Origin: Candidatus Bathyarchaeota archaeon JdFR-07
GTDB lineage: Archaea; Thermoproteota; Bathyarchaeia; Bathyarchaeales; Bathycorpusculaceae
DNA: 44,538 nt
NCBI GenBank assembly: GCA_002010975.1
Contig: MTLU01000008.1
Span: 640 to 45,177, forward strand
Reading direction: 5' to 3'
Shown here: piece by piece, positions 1 through 8,868 of the stretch
How the letters are laid out: the number at the start of each line of letters is the position of its first letter
Numbering within the stretch: the first letter of the stretch is position 1
Program-made: the position numbers and the translations under genes
The notes under the pieces: model-generated
Told to the model about the DNA's origin: nothing
The model's input: only the letters and a program-made list of their open reading frames with translations
Database searches by the model: none

Positions 1-2
1 CG

Positions 3-83
3 GAATTTGCCGCTGTAACTATGTCTCTGAACTCCATAAGCGTGATCGTCAACGCTCTTCTGTTGAAAGGGGCAAAGATTTAG
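3..83 (+). CDS. copA: C-terminal fragment of heavy-metal (copper) translocating P-type ATPase, truncated by window start
   Basis: Open frame from the window edge translates EFAAVTMSLNSISVIVNALLLKGAKI*, matching the typical C-terminal last-TM signature (A-MSLSS-SV--NAL-L) of CopA-type P1B ATPases. Confidence 0.75.
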   Translation, partial: EFAAVTMSLNSISVIVNALLLKGAKI

Positions 84-450
84 GCTGTATGGGCAAGAAG
101 ATAACTGGCAGATAAAAACGAAGTTAGTGGCGATGTCTTTGTTTCGCTTGCGCATACATGATCCAGAATTCCGAAGAGTTCTGTGAAAATTCACAAGGGG
201 AACCCAAGGTGCCATACAATTATAGTTATTGATATTATAATTCCTAACCATTGTAATCCAAAACAAATACGTTTCTTTCACTTTATAAAGAGCCTACTTT
301 TGAAAAGCATCAACGTGACTTTGGTAACATATACTACTTTGCTAGCATCAACTTCAAAAACATTTGCGAAAATTTTTCGTCTTTATGATTTCGCTGAAAT
401 CATAAAGGGATTTATTAAGACGACCTTAGCTTTTATACGAGGGGAACTAG

Positions 451-1704
451 TTGAGAGTTGCCTTCTTTGTTTGGGAATTCCCCCCAGCCATTGTGGGTGG
501 ACTGGGAACCTACGCTCAATACATCACTAAGGAGTTCATTTCTTTAGGCTGGGACGTCTGCGTCTACACCCTTAACCCCGGCAACCTAAAAACCAGGGAG
601 GTTCTCGGCGGTGTTGAAATCCACAGACCCCTCATTGTGGAAGCGAGCAACATCTTTCCCATATTTGTGATGGATGACCTGAAAAGATGGGGCAAAAATA
701 TAAAGTTCTTTAATGATATGTTTGTTTACAACACCTTGTCAGCTGCAAAAATGATAAATAATGTCATCAAGAAAGAGAAATACGAATACAGTATAATTTC
801 TATCAATGACTGGTTGAGCAGTATCGCGGGAATTATTTGCAAGAATGAATTAAAAATACCGGTTATATTCCACGTACACTCAACCGAATGGGGGAGGAGT
901 GGCGGAAAAGGCTCTGCTATTGTGGGGCATTTGGAATCAATGATGGCTGAAAGAGCAGACGGCATCATAACGGTAAGTCATACTATGAAGAAGGACTTAA
1001 CCAAACATGGATGGCCAGAGTCAAAGATACACGTAGTCTGGAACGGCGTTGACCCCGAAAGATACAGTCCTGAAATATGTAAACCAGATGATGTGCGGAA
1101 ACTTAGGAAAAAACATAAGATAGCCCCAGATGAAAAAATGATACTTTTTATCGGTCGTCTGACTTGGGTAAAAGGAGTTAGAAATCTAGTTCAGGCAATG
1201 CCGCTTGTCTTAGTTGATTACCCCAAAACAAAATTAGTAATCCTTGGAAAGGGCGAGGAACAACGAGACATAATGGAACTGGCTGATCGACTTGGCATAA
1301 GCAAAAACGTAAAATGCCACTTTGAATTCGTGCCCGAAAAAGAACGAATATTATACTATGCAGCCTCAGATCTGTGCGTTTTTCCTTCAACTTATGAGCC
1401 TTTTGGCATAGTCAGTCTAGAAGCAATGTCCATGGAAAAGCCCATTGTGGTTGGAGCCAAAGGCGTAGTTGGATTTAAAGAACAAGTTTTGGCTACTGGC
1501 TCGGAGCAGAACGGTGTTCACGTGAATGGAGAGGATCCAGCGGACATTGCTTGGGGAATCAAAGAAATACTCAAAGATTCTTCCCGAGCGAGATGGTGGG
1601 GACGGAATGGACGGAAAAGAGTTTTGAAGTATTTCACTTGGAGAAAAGCCGCAGAGCAGACTCTCGAAATTTACCAAAGCTTCATCAGTGAAAGACCAAA
1701 CTGA
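451..1704 (+). CDS. GT4-family glycosyltransferase, glycogen synthase-like
   Basis: 417 aa ORF (TTG start); N-terminal FFVWEFPPAIVGGLGTY, C-terminal GRLTWVKGVRNL and PSTYEPFGIVSLEAMSMEKPIVV motifs of GT-B family 4 enzymes. Confidence 0.85.
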   Translation: MRVAFFVWEFPPAIVGGLGTYAQYITKEFISLGWDVCVYTLNPGNLKTREVLGGVEIHRPLIVEASNIFPIFVMDDLKRWGKNIKFFNDMFVYNTLSAAKMINNVIKKEKYEYSIISINDWLSSIAGIICKNELKIPVIFHVHSTEWGRSGGKGSAIVGHLESMMAERADGIITVSHTMKKDLTKHGWPESKIHVVWNGVDPERYSPEICKPDDVRKLRKKHKIAPDEKMILFIGRLTWVKGVRNLVQAMPLVLVDYPKTKLVILGKGEEQRDIMELADRLGISKNVKCHFEFVPEKERILYYAASDLCVFPSTYEPFGIVSLEAMSMEKPIVVGAKGVVGFKEQVLATGSEQNGVHVNGEDPADIAWGIKEILKDSSRARWWGRNGRKRVLKYFTWRKAAEQTLEIYQSFISERPN

Positions 1705-1748
1705 GCCTCAAGGTTTAAAAAGTTAACTAATCTCTCTTAGAGAATTCC

Positions 1749-1805
1749 ATCACGATTTTCTTGATGTTATAGCTATTTGTAAAGCGTGATGTTTTTTCTT
1801 TTACT
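1749..1805 (+). terminator. Possible intrinsic terminator-like hairpin followed by T-rich tract
   Basis: Inverted repeat catcacg (1749-1755) / cgtgatg (1785-1791) followed directly by ttttttctttt, between two + strand genes. Confidence 0.3.
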
Positions 1806-1896
1806 ATTAGATATCTTTCAGATTGTTTAGCGCTAGATTAAAAACAACACACGAGCTCTATATCTATTATGAAAACGGTTACAGGAAGATGGATCA

Positions 1897-3273
1897 TTGA
1901 AGAAAACTAAAATTATCTGCACAATTGGTCCTGCCAGCCTTCAAACGGAAATGCTGCAAAGAATGTATCAAGTAGGGATGAATGGTGCCAGAATAAACAC
2001 TGCCTATGGGACTCTTGATCAATACAGGCTGATTGTGAATAATATTCGAGAAACAGCTGATATCCCAATAATAGTTGACATCAAAGGACCTGAAATCAGG
2101 CTTCGAGTTAGGCGAAAGAGAATCATTAAGAAGGACGACGTTGTAGAGATTGGCTTCAATCACGAGGAAATCAGTTTCAACCACAACTTCTACGATAAGA
2201 TGAGTATCGGTGACGACGTCTACATTGACAACGGCAAGATTAGGACACGGGTTGTTGAAAAGAACAACGGGATACTGCGTTTATTGGTAACGAACGGCGG
2301 TGAAATAGACGATGGTAAAGGAGTCAATATTCCCAACAAACAACTTTCAGTTCCATCTCTCTCAAAGAAGGATCTAGAAATCATTGAGTTTGCAAAGGAA
2401 TATGATGTTGAGTATATAGCTCTTTCCTTTACAAGAAGCGTTCAAGACGTGAAAAATTTAAAGTCTGAGGCTGAGGGTTTTAAGGGGGCAATCATTGCCA
2501 AGATTGAAAATTTTGAAGGCGTTAAGAACTTCGAAGAAATCTTAGATGCCGTAGAATGCATCATGATAGCTAGAGGCGACTTAGGTGTTGAAATAGAACC
2601 TGAAAGAGTTCCGTTGGTTCAGAAATCGATAATCAGACTATGTAATCAAGTAGGCAAAACCGTTGTGACCGCTACAGAGATGCTCGAATCCATGATGTAT
2701 CAGCCAACCCCAACTAGAGCCGAAGTTAGTGACGTGGCCAACGCAATACTGGATGGAACAGACGCAGTGATGCTTTCAGGGGAAACATCGATAGGTAAGT
2801 ATCCGGTAGAATCTATTTCGATGATGTCTAGAATAGCAAGAGAAACCGAAACAGCGGTAGAGAGTCACGTTGAAGATGGAAAGTTCATCAATATCTCGGA
2901 TACCGTGAGCAAAGCCATTCAAAGGATATGCCAAAACATGCCTGTTGATAAAATCGTCACCTTGACTAGATCGGGATACACAGCACAAATGATAGCAAGA
3001 CTCAGGATTGCACAACCAATAATTGCGGTTACACCAGAGAAAAGAGTTAAGAAACAACTTGAGTTAGTTTTCGGCGTATATCCTGTACACATAGATTATC
3101 GTAACGAGAAAGATCGAATACTAGCCGTCGCAAACAAACTTCACTCCATGAACCTCATAAGCGATGAAGATACTGTGCTGTTTACTGCCGCCTTTAGAAC
3201 AGTTGTGAAGCACGCAAGTAACCTAATCGAAATACACAACATTAAAGAGCTTATGGATTACACGGCAGCGTGA
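1897..3273 (+). CDS. pyk: Pyruvate kinase (atypical K+-site motif)
   Basis: 458 aa; KIICTIGPAS, DIKGPEIRL, IIAKIENFEGV, IMIARGDLGVEIEPERVPLVQK, TATEMLESM...PTRAEVSDVANAILDGTDAVMLSGETSIGKYPVE signatures. Confidence 0.92.
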   Translation: MKKTKIICTIGPASLQTEMLQRMYQVGMNGARINTAYGTLDQYRLIVNNIRETADIPIIVDIKGPEIRLRVRRKRIIKKDDVVEIGFNHEEISFNHNFYDKMSIGDDVYIDNGKIRTRVVEKNNGILRLLVTNGGEIDDGKGVNIPNKQLSVPSLSKKDLEIIEFAKEYDVEYIALSFTRSVQDVKNLKSEAEGFKGAIIAKIENFEGVKNFEEILDAVECIMIARGDLGVEIEPERVPLVQKSIIRLCNQVGKTVVTATEMLESMMYQPTPTRAEVSDVANAILDGTDAVMLSGETSIGKYPVESISMMSRIARETETAVESHVEDGKFINISDTVSKAIQRICQNMPVDKIVTLTRSGYTAQMIARLRIAQPIIAVTPEKRVKKQLELVFGVYPVHIDYRNEKDRILAVANKLHSMNLISDEDTVLFTAAFRTVVKHASNLIEIHNIKELMDYTAA

Positions 3274-3280
3274 GTGTTGC

Positions 3281-3850
3281 CTAACCATTCGACCATAATA
3301 AAGAAGTGGAGAATTTAGATTCCGTCATCAATCTCTTGATCCGTTCAGCTATTTCTAAAGCGTTTTTAAAGGGTCGTTGGCACAGATTTCTTCCAAATAC
3401 CAGCCCAGTCGCTCCTGCTTCAAAAGAGATTCTGACCTTTTCTAAGAGTTCCCTGTCCCCCATTATTTTCTCCTCCAAAAACTAACACTATCGTTCTTCC
3501 TGCAGACTTTACGACTTTCTCAAGGGCTTCCTTTGTATTTAGCCGGAGCGACTTGTACGACTCTGGATACAGTTGACTTTTCTCTTTATCGTATTCTGGT
3601 ATGTTGACTTTCACCATGTCAGCGCCTAGTTCGTTGGCCACTCGTGTTGCATAGTCAACAGCGTAGAGGCTGTCCCTACCACCTTTGGCTTCGATGGCCT
3701 CACCCCTCGGATAAGCCCAAACGATAGGGGGCATACCAAACCTTTGGGCATCTTCTCTTATCTTGGCGAATTGAATGAAATCTTCTTTTAAGCATAATGA
3801 AAAACATCTCCCAAAGTTATCTGGTTTCCCCCTGATACTTTATTCTTTCT
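3281..3850 (-). pseudogene. Decayed class I (DhnA/archaeal-type) fructose-bisphosphate aldolase, 5' truncated with at least two frameshifts
   Basis: Three minus-strand frames carry consecutive family segments: GGNQITLGDVFHYA (about 3810-3850), LKEDFIQFAKIREDAQRFGMPPIVWAYPRGEAIEAKGG...TIVLVFGG (about 3470-3790), and MGDRELLEKVRISFEAGATGLVFGRNLCQRP...IAERIKRLM (3281-3478). Confidence 0.8.
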
Positions 3851-3932
3851 GGTCGGTTAATGATGTTGAATAGTTTTAGTAATCACTAGAAGAGCGAAAA
3901 GAATTAAGAAAGTTTCAATCATTTATGAGCGG

Positions 3933-5729
3933 TTGATTTCGGTCAAGAGGTTTTGGGAAATGTTTAGAGATCCCATTTGTGGAATGTCTTTGGATGAGAA
4001 GGAAACAGAATTCAAGACGCAAGTGAGGGGAAGAACGTATTACTTCTGTAGTGAATACTGTAAACATACTTTTTCAGAAGAAAAGAGAATAGCATATTTC
4101 TCAATGGAAATCGGGTTGACTGACGATATTCCCACCTATAGTGGAGGTTTGGGAGTCCTCGCGGGCGACACAATAAGGTCCAGCGCCGACTTGAAAATAC
4201 CATTAGTTGTAGTTTCGCTCATCAGCAGAAAAGGATACCTGAAACAGGAGATCACCAAAGAGGGGAAACAGATTGAACACCCAGTTGAGTGGACACCATC
4301 CAAATTCATGAATGAACTGCCAACCCAAGTAAGGGTACAAATTCAAGGCAGAGAAGTGGAAATAAAAGCTTGGCTCTACGATCACCAAAGTTTGACAGGG
4401 GGAATCGTCCCCATTCTATTTCTCGACACCGATGTCGAAGGCAACACCCCTGAGGATAGAGAAATTACTTCTTTCTTGTACGGAGGCGACGAGAGATATA
4501 GGTTGAAACAGGAAATCGTCTTGGGAATCGGTGGGATAAAAATGCTTGAAGCAGCTGGCTTTAAAATTAGAAAATATCATATGAATGAAGGACATCCAAG
4601 TCTCCTAACTCTGGAGTTGCTACGAAAAAACGATATGAATCCAGATAAGGTTAGAGACCTCTGCATATTTACTACCCACACTCCGGTTGAAGCGGGACAC
4701 GACAAGTTTCCATATGATGTGGTTCAGGAGATATTGGGGGAAATAATTCCTCTGAAAACTCTGAAGAAATTTGGTGGTCAAGATAGGTTGAATATGACAC
4801 GTCTTGCCCTTAATTTGAGTAAATACGTGAATGGGGTCACTAAAAGACACAAGGACTTCTCAAGGAAGCTGTTTCCAGGATATCATATTTCAGCAATAAC
4901 TAATGGTGTCCATTCGTTCACTTGGACCTGTGATAGCTTCAGAAAATTATACGATAAGTATTTACCCGGATGGGCAAATGAGCCAGAGTTGTTAGTTAGA
5001 GTTGACGGAATTCCAGATGAAGAGATCTGGCAGGCGCACATAGAAGCAAAAGAAAAACTTCTAGATTTTGTTTATAAAAAAACCGACGTTAATCTGGATC
5101 GAGATGTTTTGACTCTGGGTTTTGCTCGAAGGGCAACTGCATACAAAAGACCGGATTTGTTGTTTTCGGATGTGGGAAAACTCAAAGAAATCAACAGCAA
5201 GGGACGAATACAGGTAATTTTTGCAGGCAAGGCGCATCCTAAGGATCTGTCGGGAAAGCAGCTGATTGAGGAAATTTACGGCTACATCGAAAAGCTGAGG
5301 AACGTGATGAAAATTGTTTACTTGGAAGATTATGATATGCAAATGGCAGCTAAGCTTACTTCTGGTGTGGATGTTTGGTTGAATACTCCTTTACCGCCGT
5401 TGGAAGCCTCTGGAACGAGCGGAATGAAGGCAGCACACAACGGCGTGATAAACTTCAGCGTCTTAGACGGCTGGTGGGTCGAAGGCTGGATTGAGGGTGT
5501 TACCGGCTGGGCTATAGGGCCGCATCCAAGCGAGCAGCTCTCAACCGAAGAGACTAAAATCAGAGAGTTAGATGATTTATACAATAAGTTAGAATACATA
5601 ATTATTCCAATGTTCTATCAGAAAAGAGACGAGTGGATAAAAATGATGGAGAATTCCATAGGAAAGATCGCCTACTATTTCAACAGCCACAGAATGATGC
5701 GCAGATACGTCACTGAAGCTTACCTGTAG
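3933..5729 (+). CDS. glgP: Alpha-glucan (glycogen) phosphorylase, GT35, with N-terminal YHS metal-binding domain
   Basis: 598 aa; N-term MFRDPICGMSLDEKETEFKTQVRGRTYYFCSEYCKHTF is a YHS motif, followed directly by KRIAYFSMEIGLTDDIPTYSGGLGVLAGDT, and later HMNEGH, FARRATAYKR and EASGTSGMKAAHNG of short-type phosphorylases. The start may be TTG 3933 or ATG 3960. Confidence 0.9.
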   Translation: MISVKRFWEMFRDPICGMSLDEKETEFKTQVRGRTYYFCSEYCKHTFSEEKRIAYFSMEIGLTDDIPTYSGGLGVLAGDTIRSSADLKIPLVVVSLISRKGYLKQEITKEGKQIEHPVEWTPSKFMNELPTQVRVQIQGREVEIKAWLYDHQSLTGGIVPILFLDTDVEGNTPEDREITSFLYGGDERYRLKQEIVLGIGGIKMLEAAGFKIRKYHMNEGHPSLLTLELLRKNDMNPDKVRDLCIFTTHTPVEAGHDKFPYDVVQEILGEIIPLKTLKKFGGQDRLNMTRLALNLSKYVNGVTKRHKDFSRKLFPGYHISAITNGVHSFTWTCDSFRKLYDKYLPGWANEPELLVRVDGIPDEEIWQAHIEAKEKLLDFVYKKTDVNLDRDVLTLGFARRATAYKRPDLLFSDVGKLKEINSKGRIQVIFAGKAHPKDLSGKQLIEEIYGYIEKLRNVMKIVYLEDYDMQMAAKLTSGVDVWLNTPLPPLEASGTSGMKAAHNGVINFSVLDGWWVEGWIEGVTGWAIGPHPSEQLSTEETKIRELDDLYNKLEYIIIPMFYQKRDEWIKMMENSIGKIAYYFNSHRMMRRYVTEAYL

Positions 5730-5749
5730 ATTTTGTTCCATTAATTATA

Positions 5750-6385
5750 AAGAGGATCCTCTTTTGGCAGGGGGTTGTTTCTGCTGGTTTCTTTCTGGTG
5801 GCCACGTTGTTGAATTACTGGCCTCCTGTTCTGCAATGTCTCTTGATGACTTCCCTGATGATTGCGCTCATTTACTGCGCCTATAGACTCCCAGCTAATT
5901 AGGCAAGGCGTGGAACGAAACCCCTGCGTAGACCATTGTTTTTTGGAGTAATTAGCATGTTTGGCACAGTCGCTGGTGCTTTAATTTTCGGTGTTCTACC
6001 ACACTTCACAGGGTTTCCATTGTTTCCCATAATCGTGATGTTTCTGGGAGTCTTGTTAGTCTTTGGCATGACGAGATTTCTCCGACAATACGATTGGAAG
6101 CAGGCAAACGACCTACACAGATTTGGCCTTGCAGCCGGAGCGCTAACTCCCCTCATCGTGTTTACTCCTTTGCAGGAACTCGACCAGACCAGAACCGACA
6201 ATTCAATGGGGATGGGTCTGGTCGGTTTAGCCTTTCTGATCGGGCTTGTTTGGTTGGGATGGCAAATCAGAAAGCGAACACAAGCTATGAGGAAAACCGA
6301 TGGAGACCACAATAGAAGTCGGTGTAGGCTGTTTTATTTCGTTTCCCATAGTCTTACACCTCATCACTTTACAAGGTTGTCTTAA
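5750..6385 (+). pseudogene. Membrane protein interrupted by an in-frame TAG (intact downstream part is ORF 5936-6385)
   Basis: One continuous hydrophobic frame ...GVVSAGFFLVATLLNYWPPVLQCLLMTSLMIALIYCAYRLPAN* (TAG at 5900-5902) then ARRGTKPLRRPLFFGVISMFGTVAGALIFGVLPHFTGFP... in the same frame. Confidence 0.4.
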
Positions 6386-6548
6386 CACTTTTTCGACTTA
6401 TTTTCCAGAAACTTTCTTGGAATCCTAAAACTTTATATTAACAATACCTGCAACTAAGTATGGACTATAAATACTTGTCCATCCTAGGCTCGTAGAGATA
6501 CCAATTAGCGAAGAGAATGTAAGGTTCCTATGTGGTGACTGATTTAAC

Positions 6549-7397
6549 TTGTCGTTCGAGATACAAGAACTACCGGACATTGTAAGAGTAGTTGTCTTGT
6601 TAAGCTTTAGGGAAGAAGATCGCCTTACAAAATCTCTGCTTAAGAAAAAGGTAGAGGAATATTTAGCGAACGGTGCTTTTATCATTATCAGAATGGACGA
6701 TCTTGATGAAGCGTTGGAAGAGATGGTGTCTGAAGGCCTTTTAGCCAAACATGACGGCAACTTCGAACTGACACGTCAAGGTATTCGGTTGAGTAAGGAA
6801 TGGAAGAATTTGTTGATAAAAAGAGACCCTGTGCTTGAAGTAGTGGCTGGATTGACCGACGGCTCCATCACAGGTCTTATTGTTATTCTCTCCACTTTCT
6901 TAGCTGGTTTACATATAGACATGGCGTTATTTGCCGCGATCCTAAGTTTAGCAGCGGTGTCTATAACAAATTTCTCAAGCTTTATGCTGGGTGGAAAAAC
7001 TGAAGACATGGCAAACATCCTCACTCTTAAGGCTTTAATAGACCATAGTCTAAGTGACATTCCCGATAAAAAGGAACGAATGATGTCATTAAGACTTGCT
7101 AAACATTTGTTCACAATTCTAAGAAGAGACATAACTAGATCAAATCTCTTGTCGGCTTCACTCTGCGGTGTTACCACCTTTCTGGCAGGCATCATACCAC
7201 TAATTGCTTTCTTAAGCCTACCAAAACCCCTCAACATCATCGTATCACTCGGCACAATCGGAGTTATGACAACCGTCTTCCTTGTCCGTTATCGCGCTAA
7301 AAAAGCGCAAGTATCTTGGAAAGTAATCCTTCCGGAGACGGTAGTAATTATTGCAATAGCAACCATTATTTCATTGATAATTGGCAGCGGCTTGTGA
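6549..7397 (+). CDS. Winged-helix domain fused to VIT1/CCC1-like (predicted Fe/Mn transporter-like) membrane domain
   Basis: 282 aa; N-terminal wHTH-like segment (DDLDEALEEMVSEGLLAKHDGNFELTRQGIRLSKEW), then EVVAGLTDGSITGLIVILSTFLAG resembling VIT1 TM1 and several further TM helices. Confidence 0.6.
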   Translation: MSFEIQELPDIVRVVVLLSFREEDRLTKSLLKKKVEEYLANGAFIIIRMDDLDEALEEMVSEGLLAKHDGNFELTRQGIRLSKEWKNLLIKRDPVLEVVAGLTDGSITGLIVILSTFLAGLHIDMALFAAILSLAAVSITNFSSFMLGGKTEDMANILTLKALIDHSLSDIPDKKERMMSLRLAKHLFTILRRDITRSNLLSASLCGVTTFLAGIIPLIAFLSLPKPLNIIVSLGTIGVMTTVFLVRYRAKKAQVSWKVILPETVVIIAIATIISLIIGSGL

Positions 7398-7492
7398 AAC
7401 AGAATTTTAGTATGACTTACAATATTGTTAGCGCCGGGGAAGGGATTTCAACACCAATTTACCAGTAAAACGGTGCTTTAATATCCATGTAC

Positions 7493-8029
7493 TTATCGCT
7501 TATGTTTGGGCATATGCATATCTATTTCTCGCAGTATTCTTGCCAGCAATTTTGGTTCAATTCTGAAGCCTTTACTTACAAGCGCCAGCACTATTTCTTT
7601 TGCTTCAGCCTTATCTAGTAATTCTTCCCTCAAGGCTTTCATAATTACATAAAACGTTCCCTTAACCTTCAGACCCAATGTTTCAGCGAATGCCCTTCCA
7701 CTAGATTCATCCATCAACAGCAACACGCTTGCTTTACGCGCCAATATTATCACTTGAGCCTCTCCTAAATGGATTTCGAAGGCATGTTCCATCATCTTTT
7801 CGCAAAGTTTAATCTCTCTTTCACTCAGCTTTGAGATTTTTATCCAACCCTGTTCAATGCACTCCTTTATGGCAAGGACATCGCTAAACCCCTCTTTTAA
7901 TCCTTTCTCGACAGCTTCTCTGTAAACCTCTTCCGGAATAATCACTTCACCAAAAAGTTTCTGGAGCAATGTGATTCTGCCTACTTTTGAGAGCCATATT
8001 AGCGGGCTTGTGTTGGAGACTATGGGCAA
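7493..8029 (-). CDS. PIN-like toxin, DUF3368 family
   Basis: 178 aa; MPIVSNTSPLIWLSKVGRITLLQKLFGEVIIPEEVYREAV...HLGEAQVIILA...LLMDESSGRAFAETLGLKVKGTFYVI is the DUF3368 pattern; adjacent to UPF0175 gene. Confidence 0.85.
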   Translation of the reverse strand: MPIVSNTSPLIWLSKVGRITLLQKLFGEVIIPEEVYREAVEKGLKEGFSDVLAIKECIEQGWIKISKLSEREIKLCEKMMEHAFEIHLGEAQVIILARKASVLLLMDESSGRAFAETLGLKVKGTFYVIMKALREELLDKAEAKEIVLALVSKGFRIEPKLLARILREIDMHMPKHKR

Positions 8030-8044
8030 AGGAGTGTTCCTCTC

Positions 8045-8347
8045 TTAAGCCTTCAGGTCCTCTTCTAAATCATGCTCTGAGTATTGAATTAGTATTCCTT
8101 TCTCGGTCAGAATCTTGTAGAAGTTCCACAGCGATACTCCTGCAAGATGAGCTGCTTTCCAGCCAGTAATTTGTCCTCTACGGTATAGCTCAACGGCGTG
8201 GTCTAGGTTCTTTTCTTTGATGCCGCGTTCTAGAATCTCGCGTATCAAGGCTGATCTATCCTTTCCTTCCTTATTCGCTAATTCACGAAGTTTCTTTATG
8301 GTTTCACGGGGCAATCTTAGGCTGATCGTTTCGGACAAGGAAACCAC
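8045..8347 (-). CDS. UPF0175-family antitoxin with N-terminal RHH-like segment
   Basis: 100 aa; SLRLPRETIKKLRELANKEGKDRSALIREILERG (RHH) plus AVELYRRGQITGWKAAHLAGVSLWNFYKILTEKGI (UPF0175); directly upstream of the DUF3368 gene. Confidence 0.85.
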   Translation of the reverse strand: MVSLSETISLRLPRETIKKLRELANKEGKDRSALIREILERGIKEKNLDHAVELYRRGQITGWKAAHLAGVSLWNFYKILTEKGILIQYSEHDLEEDLKA

Positions 8348-8351
8348 CGTG

Positions 8352-8373
8352 ATACGACATATATCAATCGTAT
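8352..8373. promoter_or_regulatory. Candidate operator upstream of the UPF0175/DUF3368 operon
   Basis: Inverted repeat atacga (8352-8357) / tcgtat (8368-8373) immediately upstream of the antitoxin start at 8347, overlapping an AT-rich TATA-like stretch. Confidence 0.4.
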
Positions 8374-8498
8374 TATATAAATCCTGCTACCACGCGGTTA
8401 TCTCCCCAGTGAAAGAAGTCACCAACGACGGTCATCTTTTTGAATTACCGGATATGCATAAACAAAGGTTCTTGTCAAAAATATCCTAAAAATGAGCG

Positions 8499-8864
8499 CT
8501 AACAAGTGGAACGGCGCCGGGGATTAGATCCAAACCTTGGTTTAAATCCTTGTTTTTTACACGCGCGCATTTGAGTTGGCAGACAATGCATAGCACCGTG
8601 GCAGCGATTCCTAGGGTCTTTGCCAATGGTTATGCGCTTACATTTGACTCCCCAGAGACACCGATCTTGTCGGCAATTCTTGATCCCTTCACAGTTTTTG
8701 TATTTCATCGAATGCTTTGTTTTTTTGGCTGATATGGGAAATATTAGTTCCCTCATTTCATCATTTTTTCTTTCTCGTAAACTTCCTTTTCCGTTGCTTC
8801 GCGGCCTTGGCCTCGCGGCGTCTCCTAGACTTCTTAGACTTCGCCAAACAGCTTCACTCTTCAT
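8499..8864 (-). CDS. Uncertain ORF; Cys-rich C-terminal half
   Basis: 121 aa; NCEGIKNCRQDRCLWGVKCKRITIGKDPRNRCHGAMHCLPTQMRACKKQG has many Cys; the N-terminal part looks like the wrong frame of a Lys/Arg-rich sequence. Confidence 0.3.
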   Translation of the reverse strand: MKSEAVWRSLRSLGDAARPRPRSNGKGSLRERKNDEMRELIFPISAKKTKHSMKYKNCEGIKNCRQDRCLWGVKCKRITIGKDPRNRCHGAMHCLPTQMRACKKQGFKPRFGSNPRRRSTC

Positions 8865-8868
8865 GTAT

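Noticed and set aside
183-530. ORF 183-530 (+), 115 aa
   Set aside because: Overlaps the well-supported GT4 start in another frame; composition is non-coding-like and no motif recognised.
5899-6312. Long minus-strand ORF antisense to the membrane gene (137 aa)
   Set aside because: Shadow ORF; the plus strand shows the hydrophobic periodicity of a membrane protein while the minus product has no recognisable motif.
7460-7483. Imperfect inverted repeat caccaatttac…gtaaaacggtg between convergent genes
   Set aside because: Imperfect stem with no consistent T-tract; at most a weak convergent terminator.
8505-8560. tRNA-like 3' end on the minus strand (…ggtttggatctaatccccggcgccgttcca)
   Set aside because: No matching 5' acceptor strand ~70 nt upstream, no clear D- or anticodon arm, and the T-loop is not canonical.
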